Assembly (NCBI RefSeq): GCF_024297145.1
Contig: NZ_JANCTC010000009.1
Location: 160,205-224,204 of the forward strand
Length of the DNA: 64,000 nucleotides
From: Mesorhizobium sp. LMG 17147
Lineage (GTDB): Bacteria; Pseudomonadota; Alphaproteobacteria; Rhizobiales; Rhizobiaceae
Direction: 5' to 3'
Position 1 is the stretch's first letter. Every line of letters starts with the position of its first letter. A program made the translations under genes and the position numbers. Below the pieces are notes generated by a model. The model did not search any database, had not been told where the DNA came from, and saw only the letters and a program-made list of their open reading frames with translations. Of the stretch, positions 34,858 to 45,105 are shown in pieces.

Positions 34858-35844
34858 ATGAAGCGATTTTTGCTTGGCGTCGCCACATTGGCCGGCCTGG
34901 TCCTCGCATCCTCCCAAGCCTGGTCGGCCGACAGATTGCTGAACGCCTCTTACGATGTCGGTCGCGAACTGTTTGCGCAGGTCAACAAGGCGTTCGTTGC
35001 CGGCCACCCCGGCGTCACCATCGATCAGTCGCATGCCGGAACCTCGGCACAAGCACGCGCCATCGCCGAAGGCCTCGGCGCCGACGTGGTCACGTTCAAC
35101 CAGGTCATCGACATCGATTTCCTGGTCAAGAAGGGCCTCATCTCCGCCGACTGGCAGAAGGACTTTCCCGACAACGCCTCGCCTTTCTATTCGCTGCCCT
35201 CCTTCCTGGTGCGCGCCGGCAATCCGAAGCACATCAAGGATTGGAACGACCTCGTGCGTGACGACGTCCAGGTGATCTTCCCCAATCCGAAAACATCGGG
35301 CAATGCGCGCTACACCTATCTCGCGGCCACCGCCTACGCCAAGGAAGCCTTCAAGGGCGACGATGCCAAGGTGAAGGAGTTTGTGACGAAGCTGTTTGAC
35401 AACGTGCCGATCTTCGACACCGGCGGACGCGCCGCGACCACCACTTTCGTGCAGCGCGAAATCGGCGATGTGCTGATCACCTTCGAGTCTGAAACGCGCG
35501 GCGTCCGCAAGGAGTATGGCGAGGACAAATTCGAGCAGGTGACGCCTTCGGTCAGCCTGTTGGCGGAATTTCCGGTGGCGATCGTCGATACGGTCGCAGA
35601 CGAGCATGGCACGCGCGATCTTGCCAAGACTTATCTCGACTTCCTCTATACGCCGGAGGGCCAGGATATCGCCGCCCGCAACGGCCTGCGGGCCCGCGAC
35701 CCGGCGGTCGCCGCCAAATACAAGGCTGAGTTTCCCGACGTCCGGCTGCTGACGGTGGAGGAGGTCTTCGGCGGCTGGGCCAAGGTCCAGGCCGAGCATT
35801 TTGCAGCGGGCGGCCTGCTCGACCAGACCTACGGCAGCCGCTGA
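34858..35844 (+). CDS. Second sulfate ABC transporter periplasmic binding protein
   Basis: A 328-residue Sbp/CysP-family protein with signal peptide ending SSQAWSA. It keeps the anion-site segment QSHAGTSAQARAIAEG and NPKTSGNARYTYLAA. It is clearly a paralogue of the binding protein at 30001 but not a recent duplicate, since the two differ widely. It has no permease or ATPase of its own next to it, so it probably feeds CysTWA or serves as a distinct-affinity receptor. The following Rrf2-type gene is codirectional, 245 bases away. Confidence 0.92.
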   Translation: MKRFLLGVATLAGLVLASSQAWSADRLLNASYDVGRELFAQVNKAFVAGHPGVTIDQSHAGTSAQARAIAEGLGADVVTFNQVIDIDFLVKKGLISADWQKDFPDNASPFYSLPSFLVRAGNPKHIKDWNDLVRDDVQVIFPNPKTSGNARYTYLAATAYAKEAFKGDDAKVKEFVTKLFDNVPIFDTGGRAATTTFVQREIGDVLITFESETRGVRKEYGEDKFEQVTPSVSLLAEFPVAIVDTVADEHGTRDLAKTYLDFLYTPEGQDIAARNGLRARDPAVAAKYKAEFPDVRLLTVEEVFGGWAKVQAEHFAAGGLLDQTYGSR

Positions 35845-36089
35845 GGTCGCCAACTCGTTGAAAGCTGGCCCTTGCCGGCTGTTCCTCCATTTTGCCCGCC
35901 GAAATTGCAGCTTCCGCACCTTCCAGACCGCCCGCCCGCCAAAACGTTACGAAGAATCAACGCGTTTGCGCGCAATATGTCGTCGGGCGGCCTGTCTGCG
36001 CGAACAGCATCACACGGCCAAACCGTCATTATTTGCACACAAACAGCCGCCAGATGCGGGTGGTTGGGGCTTTATGGGTTGGTTCGGGC

Positions 36090-36539
36090 ATGCTTACCAA
36101 AAAAGGCAAATACGGCCTCAAGGCCCTCGTGCATCTGTCGGGCCTGCCGGTCGGCCAGCTCGCATTCGTCAATGACATCGCGGTCGCCAACAACATCCCG
36201 AAGAAATTCCTCGATGCCATCCTGGGCGAGTTGCGCAACGCCGGCTTCGTCCAGAGCCGCAAGGGCAAGGAAGGCGGTTACCGTCTCGCCCGGCCGGCTT
36301 CCGAGATCAAGATCGGCCATGTCGTGCGCGTCCTCGACGGGCCGCTGGCGCCGATCCCCTGCGCCAGCCGCACGCAATACCAGCGTTGCGAGGATTGCGA
36401 CGAGGCGACCTGCCAGGTCCGGCATATGATGCTGGAGGTGCGTCAGGCGATCGCCGAGGTGCTCGACAACCGCAGCCTCGCCGCCATGCGCGACGCCGAC
36501 AATGACGATTTCCCGGTCGAGCTGACGTCGCAGATCTAG
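36090..36539 (+). CDS. Rrf2-family transcriptional regulator with four clustered cysteines
   Basis: A 149-residue winged-helix regulator starting MLTKKGKYGLKAL, the classic Rrf2 opening, with helix-turn-helix at about 25-60. Cys91, Cys100, Cys103 and Cys108 lie where IscR and relatives bind an iron-sulfur cluster, so it may sense Fe-S or sulfur/redox state. The neighbourhood of sulfate transport genes suggests control of sulfur assimilation. The frame is open upstream but the Rrf2 opening sets the start at 36090. Its stop codon overlaps the convergent gluconokinase stop within the same CTAG. Confidence 0.9.
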   Translation: MLTKKGKYGLKALVHLSGLPVGQLAFVNDIAVANNIPKKFLDAILGELRNAGFVQSRKGKEGGYRLARPASEIKIGHVVRVLDGPLAPIPCASRTQYQRCEDCDEATCQVRHMMLEVRQAIAEVLDNRSLAAMRDADNDDFPVELTSQI

Positions 36540-37081
36540 CGCGCGAGCAGGCTCAAGGCGGTCGCGAGGGTGTCGGCGACCGAACGCGTGCCATCCAAGG
36601 TCATTGCCGCCTCGTCCGCCGCTGGCGGCTCGAGCGTGGCGAACTGGCTGTCGACCAGGCTTGCCGGCATGAAATGACCCTTGCGACTGCCTACGCGCTG
36701 TTTCGCCGTTGCCGGGTCGATCTCCAGGTAAACGAAAATGATATCCGCGCAAAAGCCGCGCAGGCGATCACGATAACTGCGCTTCAGCGCCGAGCAGGCG
36801 GCGACGACACCTCGCCCGCTTGCGACCGACGCGGCTATGCGATGGCCGATCGCGTCGAGCCAGCCTTCACGTAGCGCGTCGGTGAGCGGCTGCCCGCTCG
36901 CCATGCGCGCGACGTTTTCGGGCGGATGCAGCCTGTCGCCTTCGATAAAGAGAGCGCCCAATGCCGCTGCAAGCGCTTCACCGACGACCGACTTGCCGCA
37001 GCCGGCAACGCCCATCACCACGATGGCGGGCGTCGCTCGAACAGTGCTCGCCGGTCTATATGCCACGTCTTTCCCGGTCAT
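36536..37081 (-). CDS. gntK: Gluconokinase
   Basis: A 181-residue GntK-family kinase. The P-loop GVAGCGKS is at residues 24-31, and FIEGDRLHPPENVARMASGQPLTDALREGW is diagnostic of gluconokinase. It phosphorylates D-gluconate to 6-phosphogluconate. It begins 5 bases after the second sugar permease gene and is the last gene of the minus-strand ABC operon, which suggests that the transported compound is gluconate or is turned into it. The N-terminal 17 residues before the fold are variable in this family. Confidence 0.92.
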   Translation of the reverse strand: MTGKDVAYRPASTVRATPAIVVMGVAGCGKSVVGEALAAALGALFIEGDRLHPPENVARMASGQPLTDALREGWLDAIGHRIAASVASGRGVVAACSALKRSYRDRLRGFCADIIFVYLEIDPATAKQRVGSRKGHFMPASLVDSQFATLEPPAADEAAMTLDGTRSVADTLATALSLLAR

Positions 37082-37086
37082 GCAGG

Positions 37087-38082
37087 TCAGCGGCTTGCCG
37101 GTGCACGGCCATAGAGCAGCAGCATGGCGACGATGACGACGCCATAGATGATCTGCCGTCCCGCCTCCGGCATCTGCATGACGGAAAGAATGGATTGCAA
37201 AAGCGTGATCAGGATCACGCCGGCGACGGTGCCGAGATAGGAACCGCGCCCACCGAGGATCGAGGTGCCGCCGAGCACCACCGCTGCTATCGACGGCAGA
37301 AGATAGGCGTCGCCCATCGACTGTGCCGCCTTGGAGGCATAGCCGGCCAAAAGCACGCCGCCGAAGGCGGAGAGCCCGCCCGAAACCGCAAAGGCGATCA
37401 TCACCACGCGCCTTGTGTCGATGCCGGAAAGATAGGCGGCACGCTCGCGGTTGCCGATGCCATAGACGGTGCGGCCGAAGCCGGTGCGGGTCAGCACGAA
37501 CACCATTGCGGCGCCGATCAGTGCCCAGATGAGAACGGCGTTAGGCACGCCAGGAACAGCAAAGCCGGTCGCCAGATAGCGCATCGCACCGGTCGCCGAA
37601 TCCTGCGGCGAGAAACCGCCCGTGTAGACCACCATCAGCCCCTGCGCGACGGCGTTGGTGGCAAGCGTGATGATCATCGAGGGAATGCGCAGATAGGCGA
37701 CGCCGATGCCGTTGACGACGCCGATCAGAACACCGCAGAAGATGCCGAACGGAATGGCAAGCGCTACACCGACCGGCCCATAAGCGGCCGCGGCGCAGGC
37801 CATCATCGCGCCGGCCGCCACCGACCAGGGTACCGACAGGTCGATCTGGCCGAGCAGGATGACCAGCATCATGCCGGTGGCGATGACGCCGAGAAACGAC
37901 GCCACCTTGAGCTGCTGCAAAAGGTATTCAGGCGACAGGAAGCTGCGCGAATAGAGGCTGCCGAGGAACAGCAGCAGCACGATACAGGCGAACGCCGTCA
38001 GTACCGCAGGGTCGGCGCGGCGGAGGAATTTCGGCATGCGGCCGGCGAGACCGCTCACAGTCGTTTCGCTCACAGGAACCAC
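37087..38082 (-). CDS. Sugar ABC transporter permease (RbsC/YjfF type), second permease
   Basis: A 331-residue membrane protein of the ribose-type permease family, with eight to ten hydrophobic helices and the segments LGQIDLSVPWSVAAGAMMA and AVVLGGTSILGGRGSYLGT that mark this family. Its start overlaps the end of the preceding permease gene by 13 bases. Two different permeases with one double ATPase is the arrangement known from YtfT-YjfF systems. Confidence 0.92.
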   Translation of the reverse strand: MVPVSETTVSGLAGRMPKFLRRADPAVLTAFACIVLLLFLGSLYSRSFLSPEYLLQQLKVASFLGVIATGMMLVILLGQIDLSVPWSVAAGAMMACAAAAYGPVGVALAIPFGIFCGVLIGVVNGIGVAYLRIPSMIITLATNAVAQGLMVVYTGGFSPQDSATGAMRYLATGFAVPGVPNAVLIWALIGAAMVFVLTRTGFGRTVYGIGNRERAAYLSGIDTRRVVMIAFAVSGGLSAFGGVLLAGYASKAAQSMGDAYLLPSIAAVVLGGTSILGGRGSYLGTVAGVILITLLQSILSVMQMPEAGRQIIYGVVIVAMLLLYGRAPASR

Positions 38083-39046
38083 TCCAGCCGGTTGCGGACC
38101 CGAAACAGGGCGAAGGCGCCGAGGCTGACCGCGATCAGCAGGATGACGCCCTGGAACAGGGGCTGCCAGAGCGGATCGAAATCGAAGACGAACAGCAGGT
38201 CGCCGATGGTGCGGAAGGCAAGCGCGCCGAAGATCGCGCCGATGGCGCTGCCCTTGCCGCCGAACAGCGACACGCCGCCAAGCACGACCGCGGCGATCGA
38301 AAACAGCGTATAGGCATTACCGCTGGCATAGGCCGCATCGCCGGTATAGGTGAAGAACGTCAGGAACAGCCCGCCGATCGCGGCCAGCAGCCCGGCAAGC
38401 GTATAGGCGGCGAACTTTCCACGCCGGATCGGCACGCCGGACATGTAGGCCGCCATCTCCGAGGAGCCGGCCGCATAAGCGGCGCGGCCGAGCACCGACC
38501 GGCTGAACGGCACCCAGACAACGAGCACGACCGCCAGCAGCGTCACCAGGCTCGCCGGCACAATACCAAACAGGCGCCCGGTCAGCGCATCGGCGAGCCC
38601 TTCATTGACCGAGCCGCCCGGAAACGGCCGAAGCAGCAGGGCGATGCCGAAATAGACCGCACCGGTGGCAATGGTGGCGACGATCGGCTGCAGGCGTCCA
38701 TAGATGACGATGGCGCCGTTGATTGCCCCGCACAGCAGCCCGGTGCCGAGCACGGCGATGACGCCGAAGGCGGTCTCGAGACCGGTGCCGACGACCAGCC
38801 ACGAGGCCAGGCAATTGGTCAGGGTGAAGATCATGCCGACGGAGAGGTCGATGCCGGCGGTGATCACCACCAGCGTCTGCGCCATCGCAACGAAGGCGAG
38901 CAGCACGCCCTTGTTCGACGCCGTCTGCACGACATTGGCGGTGAAGCCCGCCGGATGGTTCGAGGTGTAAATGATGAACATGACAACGAAGATGCCGAAC
39001 GCCAGCAGCGTTCCGCGCTGTTCGGCGAACCAATAGCGCCAATCCT

Positions 39047-39050
<4 letters not shown>
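38070..39050 (-). CDS. Sugar ABC transporter permease (RbsC/YtfT type), first permease
   Basis: A 326-residue RbsC-family permease. VVITAGIDLSVGMIFTLTN near residue 65 is the family signature, and AAVVLGGVSLFGGKGSAIGAIFGAL lies near 240. It overlaps the ATPase gene by 4 bases upstream and the second permease gene by 13 bases downstream, so the genes are translationally linked. It should form a heterodimeric channel with the second permease. Confidence 0.92.
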
Positions 39051-40588
<1,538 letters not shown>

Positions 40589-40631
40589 CGGCCCTCCCCA
40601 GGCGCTTGGCAATCAGGATGTCGAGCGCCGG

Positions 40632-40653
40632 CGCCGCGGGATCGCCCGCGGCG
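40632..40653 (-). terminator. Hairpin between sugar-binding-protein and ATPase genes
   Basis: Perfect 9-bp stem CGCCGCGGG / CCCGCGGCG with loop ATCG, starting 15 bases after the binding-protein stop on the minus strand. It lies inside the operon, as in the peptide transporter, and lacks a T tract. Confidence 0.6.
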
Positions 40654-40668
40654 TCGGGCTGTCGGAGT

Positions 40669-41793
40669 TTACTGGTTTTCCTTGCTCTGGCCCATGATTT
40701 CCTGCGCCGTGAAATTGATGCCGCAGGTCGGGAAGGAATTGCCGACGAAGAAATTGTCGGATTGGTCGGGGAAGTAGTCCTGGCCTTCCTTGAAGTTCGG
40801 ATCCTCGACGATCGCCAGCGGCAGCTTGATCGATTGCGGCACGACCTGCCCTTCAAGTGCTGCAATCGCCGTCTTGATGGCAACCGCCACCTGAGCCGGG
40901 CCGGTGCCGGCCGACGAGCATTTCAGGCCATCAGCGGCGAACTTGGCGCAGAATTTGCGGAAGCCGTTCTCCGTCTCGCCGCCGAACGGCACGAACGGAT
41001 GCTTGGCATCGATCATCGCCTGCACGATGCCGGTATCGCCGCCCTGTCCGGTAATGCCGTCGAAGGGGCCGTTGGTGGCAATTGCATCGGCCGTAGCCTT
41101 TTGCGCAACGCCGTCATCCCACTTGCCGACGACCTCGGTGACATCCCATTTCTTGCCGGAGGCGTCGAGAACCTCGTGGATGCCGTTATGGCGGTCGGTA
41201 TCGACAGATGTGCCGGCTACGCCACGCACTTCCAGCACCTTGCCGCCATTCGGCACGTGCTTGACCAGCCAGTTGCCCCACAATTCGCCAAGGCCCTTCT
41301 GGTCGACATTGACGTTGATGGCATCCTTGGTGTCGAGGATGTTGTCGAAAGCGACCAACACGACGCCGGCTTCCTTGGCCCGCTTGATGACAGGGCCGAA
41401 TGCGGTCGGGTTCTGGGCGTTGACGACGATCGCATCATAGCCGGAATCGATGAAATTATTGATCGCCGAAATCTGGGCCGGCACGTCTTCGCCGGTCGAG
41501 ACCACCTTGAATTCCTTGAGCTTGGCCGCGACCTCCGGCTGCGCTGCATAGGCTTTTGCCGTCTGCACCATCTGGATGCGCCACGTGTTGGCGATATAGC
41601 CGTTGGCCAGAGCGATGCGGTACGGGCCGTCTTTCTTGGGGAACTTGAAGAACTGCGTATCGGCCGACCAGGGCGCGAAGCAGTCAGGCTCGGCCGATGG
41701 CCCCTTGACGATTTCAGGCTCGGCGATCGCCGACGAGCTCAGCATGACAAAAGCAGTGGCGGCAACGATACCGCCAACGAGTGACTTGATCAT
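40669..41793 (-). CDS. Sugar ABC transporter periplasmic binding protein
   Basis: A 374-residue periplasmic-binding-protein-like (family 4) protein. A signal peptide ends SSSAIAEP; the body has the Rossmann-like halves with YRIALANGYIANTWRIQ, DAIVVNAQNPTAFGPVIKRAKEAGVVLVAFDN and VRGVAGTSVDTDRHNG. Extra cysteines (DCFAPW, KFCAKF, KCSS, PTCGIN) could form disulfides. GGGAGGA 6 bases before ATG 41793 fixes the start. It heads the operon with a double ATPase, two permeases and gluconokinase, so an aldonate or aldose ligand is likely. Confidence 0.92.
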   Translation of the reverse strand: MIKSLVGGIVAATAFVMLSSSAIAEPEIVKGPSAEPDCFAPWSADTQFFKFPKKDGPYRIALANGYIANTWRIQMVQTAKAYAAQPEVAAKLKEFKVVSTGEDVPAQISAINNFIDSGYDAIVVNAQNPTAFGPVIKRAKEAGVVLVAFDNILDTKDAINVNVDQKGLGELWGNWLVKHVPNGGKVLEVRGVAGTSVDTDRHNGIHEVLDASGKKWDVTEVVGKWDDGVAQKATADAIATNGPFDGITGQGGDTGIVQAMIDAKHPFVPFGGETENGFRKFCAKFAADGLKCSSAGTGPAQVAVAIKTAIAALEGQVVPQSIKLPLAIVEDPNFKEGQDYFPDQSDNFFVGNSFPTCGINFTAQEIMGQSKENQ

Positions 41794-41952
41794 CGATATT
41801 CCTCCCATTTGCAGTTTTGTTTGTTCTTACGTCGATGAAATTGCGCTTTTCCGGTCCGGCACCTCCCGCCGTATCCGCTGTGCGTTCAGGTGGCCGAATG
41901 CCGACCCGATCCCCTCCTTCGTTGCCCGGTTAGTCCCGCAAAAACTATCATA

Positions 41953-41998
41953 TTATACATAATAAACAAGCATGAGCTGTCGCTTATGTATAATAAAC
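41953..41998. promoter_or_regulatory. Two AT-rich direct repeats upstream of the sugar ABC operon
   Basis: TTATACATAATAAAC (41953-41967) and TTATGTATAATAAAC (41984-41998) differ at only two bases and start 31 bases apart, about three helical turns. They lie 160-205 bases before the binding-protein start, on the same spacer as the 14-bp palindrome at 42039. They look like tandem sites for an activator or repressor, or a duplicated promoter region. Confidence 0.45.
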
Positions 41999-42038
41999 AG
42001 CCTCCCATCTTCTGAGCGATGTACCACCCGGCAATAAC

Positions 42039-42052
42039 TGGTAGCGCTACCA
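42039..42052. promoter_or_regulatory. LacI-type operator: perfect 14-bp palindrome
   Basis: TGGTAGCGCTACCA is a perfect palindrome with central CG, the usual form of LacI-family operators. It lies between the LacI-family gene's 3' end and the sugar ABC operon, 246 bases before the binding-protein start. The adjacent LacI protein is the natural candidate to bind it. Confidence 0.65.
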
Positions 42053-42089
42053 TGACGTAGTGTAAAGCGCCATTGCGTTGAAGCTCGCT

Positions 42090-43118
42090 TCAGCGCGCCG
42101 TGCTTTCACGTCGCTTGAGTTCGAAGCCGAGATCGACAACGCGCGACTCCGGCCTGTTGCCCTCGATCGCCGCAAGCGCCATGGCGACAGCCCGCCGGCC
42201 GATCTCGTAACGATAGGTCCGAACGCTGGTGACCGACGGAAACGCCACTTCCATCATGTCGAGATCGTTGAAGCCGACGATGCCGATCGTCTTCGGCACG
42301 GCGATCGAAGCGCGATGGCATTCGAACAGCACCCCGAGGGCTATGTCGTCATTGTTGCAGAATACGCCGTCCAGGCTCGGCACCTTGGCCAGCGCGTCGC
42401 GGAACAATTCGCGGCCGAGGGTGACGCTGGAGGGCACCGGCGTGGTGGTGGTAAGCCGCGCATCGAACAGGCCGGCCGCCTCCATCGCCGCGCGATAGCC
42501 GGCCAAGCGCCGCTGCGAACGCGGATCCATGCGCGCCCCGATGAAGCCGATCCGCCGATAGCCTGCCTCGATCAGATGTTCGGCTGCCGCCTTGCCGCCC
42601 TCGAAATGTGAGAAACCGACCATCATGTCTACCGGATCGGGCCCGGTCTCCATTACCTGCACCACCGGACAGCCTGCCGTTTCCAGCAGTTTTCGCGACG
42701 CCGGCGTCTGGTCGATGCCGGCCACGATCAGCGCCGCCGGGCGTTGCGGGCCAAACACCTGCAGCAGCCGCTCTTCCTCGAGGCCGGAATAGTGAGTGTT
42801 GCCAAGCTGGATCCGGAAAGGGCCGTCCGACAGGCTGTCGTAGATGCCGCGCACCACTTCGGCAAAGACGTTGTTGGTAAGCGACGGCACCAGAACGCCA
42901 AAGACCTCGGCGCGCGCCGAAGCCAGCGCCCGCGCATTCGGGTCGGGCACATAGCCGAGCTCATTCACGGCGGACTCGATCTGGCGGCGCAGATCTTCCG
43001 AGACACGCCCCGGCTCACGCAAGGCGCGCGATACGGTAATGGCGCCGACCCCGGCCTTGCGCGCGACGTCGGCGATGGTCGGGCGGCCGCCGCCGCGGCG
43101 CGAGCGCGGCTTGATCAC
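42090..43118 (-). CDS. LacI-family transcriptional regulator (GntR/IdnR-like)
   Basis: A 342-residue LacI-family protein. The N-terminal helix-turn-helix and hinge are RPTIADVARKAGVGAITVSRAL through NELGYVPDPNARALAS; the rest is a periplasmic-binding-protein-like effector domain with GFIGARMDPRSQRRLAGYRAAMEAAGL. Its position upstream of a sugar ABC operon ending in gluconokinase points to control by gluconate or a related acid. GTG 43118 (GGGA upstream) places the DNA-binding domain near the terminus; the frame stays open to a GTG at 43217. An operator-like palindrome lies 38 bases after its stop. Confidence 0.88.
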   Translation of the reverse strand: MIKPRSRRGGGRPTIADVARKAGVGAITVSRALREPGRVSEDLRRQIESAVNELGYVPDPNARALASARAEVFGVLVPSLTNNVFAEVVRGIYDSLSDGPFRIQLGNTHYSGLEEERLLQVFGPQRPAALIVAGIDQTPASRKLLETAGCPVVQVMETGPDPVDMMVGFSHFEGGKAAAEHLIEAGYRRIGFIGARMDPRSQRRLAGYRAAMEAAGLFDARLTTTTPVPSSVTLGRELFRDALAKVPSLDGVFCNNDDIALGVLFECHRASIAVPKTIGIVGFNDLDMMEVAFPSVTSVRTYRYEIGRRAVAMALAAIEGNRPESRVVDLGFELKRRESTAR

Positions 43119-43289
43119 CGCATGGGTCCCGAGGCCGGGCAACCGCCCAGATGCGACCGTGAGACGATGTTCAGCGTCTTTGCCACTGCTGCCTGCCAAT
43201 CTGGCCCGTTGCCACACCTGTCTGGCGTCGCGCAGCCTTCGGCTATTGTCAAGCGACGGACGGAGAGGCTGTACCCGTACCGCCGTGCT

Positions 43290-44522
43290 TCAGGCCGTCA
43301 CAGCAGCGCTGCGCCGGGCCTTCCACAACAGCAGCACCATGGCCAAAATGTTCAGCAGGTTCCAGGCGATGCCGTTGAGGAACGCGGCGGCATAGGAACC
43401 GGTCAAATCATAGATCCAGCCCGACATCCAGCCGCCGATCGCCATGCCGAAAATGGTCGCCATCATGACGATGCCGACGCGCTGGCCAGCCTCTTTGGCT
43501 GGCATATATTCTCGCACGATGATCGCATAACAGGGCACGATGCCGCCCTGCGACAGGCCGAAGACCAGCGAGACGACATAGAGCGAGGCAAGCCCGTCGA
43601 ACGGGATATAGAACAACAGCGACAGGCATTGCAGCACCGAGCCGATCAGCAGGGTTTTCACGCCACCGATGCGATCGGCAAGGAAGCCCGAGCCTAGCCG
43701 GCTGACGACGCCCGCCGCCAGCATGATCGACAGCATATCGGCGCCATGTGCCACGCCGTAGCCGAGATCCATGCAGTAGGCGACGATATGCACTTGCGGC
43801 ATCGACATCGCCACGCAGCAGCCGAGCCCGGCGACGATGAGCAGTGCCTGCAAGGCCGCCGGCGACAGTGAGATCGGCTGCACCACGCGGCTCCCCGGCG
43901 ATCCCGGAGCCGCCTGGGGCGGTGCGCCGCGCCGGAGCAGCAGGATCAGCGGCACCATGATGACCAGGCAGACGGCGCCGATCGCGGCATAGGTGAAGCG
44001 CCAGCCTTGCGCCTGCATGACATAGGGCATCGCCGTCGGCCAGATCGCTCCGGCGAGATAGTTGCCGGACGCGGCAGCCGTCACCGCAACGCCGCGGCGC
44101 CGGTTGAACCAGTGCGAGATGTCGGCAATCAGCGGCCCGAAGATTGCCGACGAGCCGACGCCGATCAACAGGCCCTGGACGAGGGTGAACTGCAGGATCG
44201 AACTGGTCAGCGACGCCAACAGGAAACCGGCGCCAAGTGTAATCGCGGCAATCAGCGCCGGCACCCAATACCCCATGCGGTCGATGGCGCGGCCGACCAG
44301 CACATTGCCGGCGGCAAAGCCTACCATCGTCGCCGTGTAGGGCATCGAGGCAGCGGCGCGATCGACGCCGAATTCTGCCTGCACGGCGGGCAGCACCACG
44401 ACCACAGCCCACATGCCGACCCCGCCAATCGTTGCCAGCAGCATCGAGATGCCGAGACGTATCCAGGCATAGGCACTGTCGATGCCGGAACTTTCTGCCT
44501 GGCTTGAGACGATTGGGGTCAA
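43290..44522 (-). CDS. Major facilitator superfamily transporter
   Basis: A 410-residue membrane protein with about 12 hydrophobic helices. RAIDRMGYW in the first cytoplasmic loop and VSRLGSGFLADRIGG after helix 8 are MFS signatures; the family resembles oxalate/formate or monocarboxylate carriers. The start is taken as TTG 44522, with AGGA upstream, giving MTPIVSSQAES; the frame is open for 112 codons more, but that part is Arg/Gly-rich and not protein-like. It is transcribed divergently from the DUF3175 gene. Substrate unknown. Confidence 0.85.
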   Translation of the reverse strand: MTPIVSSQAESSGIDSAYAWIRLGISMLLATIGGVGMWAVVVVLPAVQAEFGVDRAAASMPYTATMVGFAAGNVLVGRAIDRMGYWVPALIAAITLGAGFLLASLTSSILQFTLVQGLLIGVGSSAIFGPLIADISHWFNRRRGVAVTAAASGNYLAGAIWPTAMPYVMQAQGWRFTYAAIGAVCLVIMVPLILLLRRGAPPQAAPGSPGSRVVQPISLSPAALQALLIVAGLGCCVAMSMPQVHIVAYCMDLGYGVAHGADMLSIMLAAGVVSRLGSGFLADRIGGVKTLLIGSVLQCLSLLFYIPFDGLASLYVVSLVFGLSQGGIVPCYAIIVREYMPAKEAGQRVGIVMMATIFGMAIGGWMSGWIYDLTGSYAAAFLNGIAWNLLNILAMVLLLWKARRSAAVTA

Positions 44523-44699
44523 GAGCGTTTCCTGTCCGCAGTTCTTGAATCGGCGGTTCAGACCACTATCGGCGCATTCGCGTCGCCGAGCAGCGCCACG
44601 ATGGGCAAATCCGTGGCTCCAGGGGATTTCGGGCCGAAGTGGAACAGCGGCCCACCATGGGGCGTTTTCCCGGCAACGACCTAGTTGAAGGAGTTTGCC

Positions 44700-44987
44700 A
44701 TGACCGCGCAACGGAAATGGTCCGCCGACGTCACCGAGCATAGCGACGCGCTGGACCTCGAGGAACACATCTTCGAATCGCACGATCCAAGGAAGATCGC
44801 CGCCTCGCTGAAGCGGTCGGCCGAGCGCAGCGACCGACGCAAGGCAGGGCCGTTTCAATCGGCCATGTCGATGCTGAATTTTTACATCAACCGCGCCGGC
44901 AAGAACCTGCCGGCGGCGCAGAAGAAAGTTCTGGAGGACGCTAAAGATGAACTGCGCGTCCTTTTTGGCCGCCCAAAGGAAGACTAG
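44700..44987 (+). CDS. DUF3175 family protein
   Basis: A 95-residue soluble protein that matches what I recall of the DUF3175 family: KWSADVTEHSDALDLEE at the start and SAMSMLNFYINRAGKNLP in the middle, ending KDELRVLFGRPKED. Its function is unknown. AAGGAG lies 6 bases before ATG 44700, which is preferred to the in-frame ATG 15 bases upstream. Charged and helical; no membrane segment. It is codirectional with iolE, 118 bases away. Confidence 0.85.
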   Translation: MTAQRKWSADVTEHSDALDLEEHIFESHDPRKIAASLKRSAERSDRRKAGPFQSAMSMLNFYINRAGKNLPAAQKKVLEDAKDELRVLFGRPKED

Positions 44988-45105
44988 AATCGCTCACATC
45001 GATTGGTTCTGCCAAATTCGGCCGAACTGGACCTAGTGATGGGTCCTCTTTGCCGCCAGTCTGCAGGCTCGGCTTGTAGTCCCAAGCCTGCAAAAGTCTG
45101 GCGCC

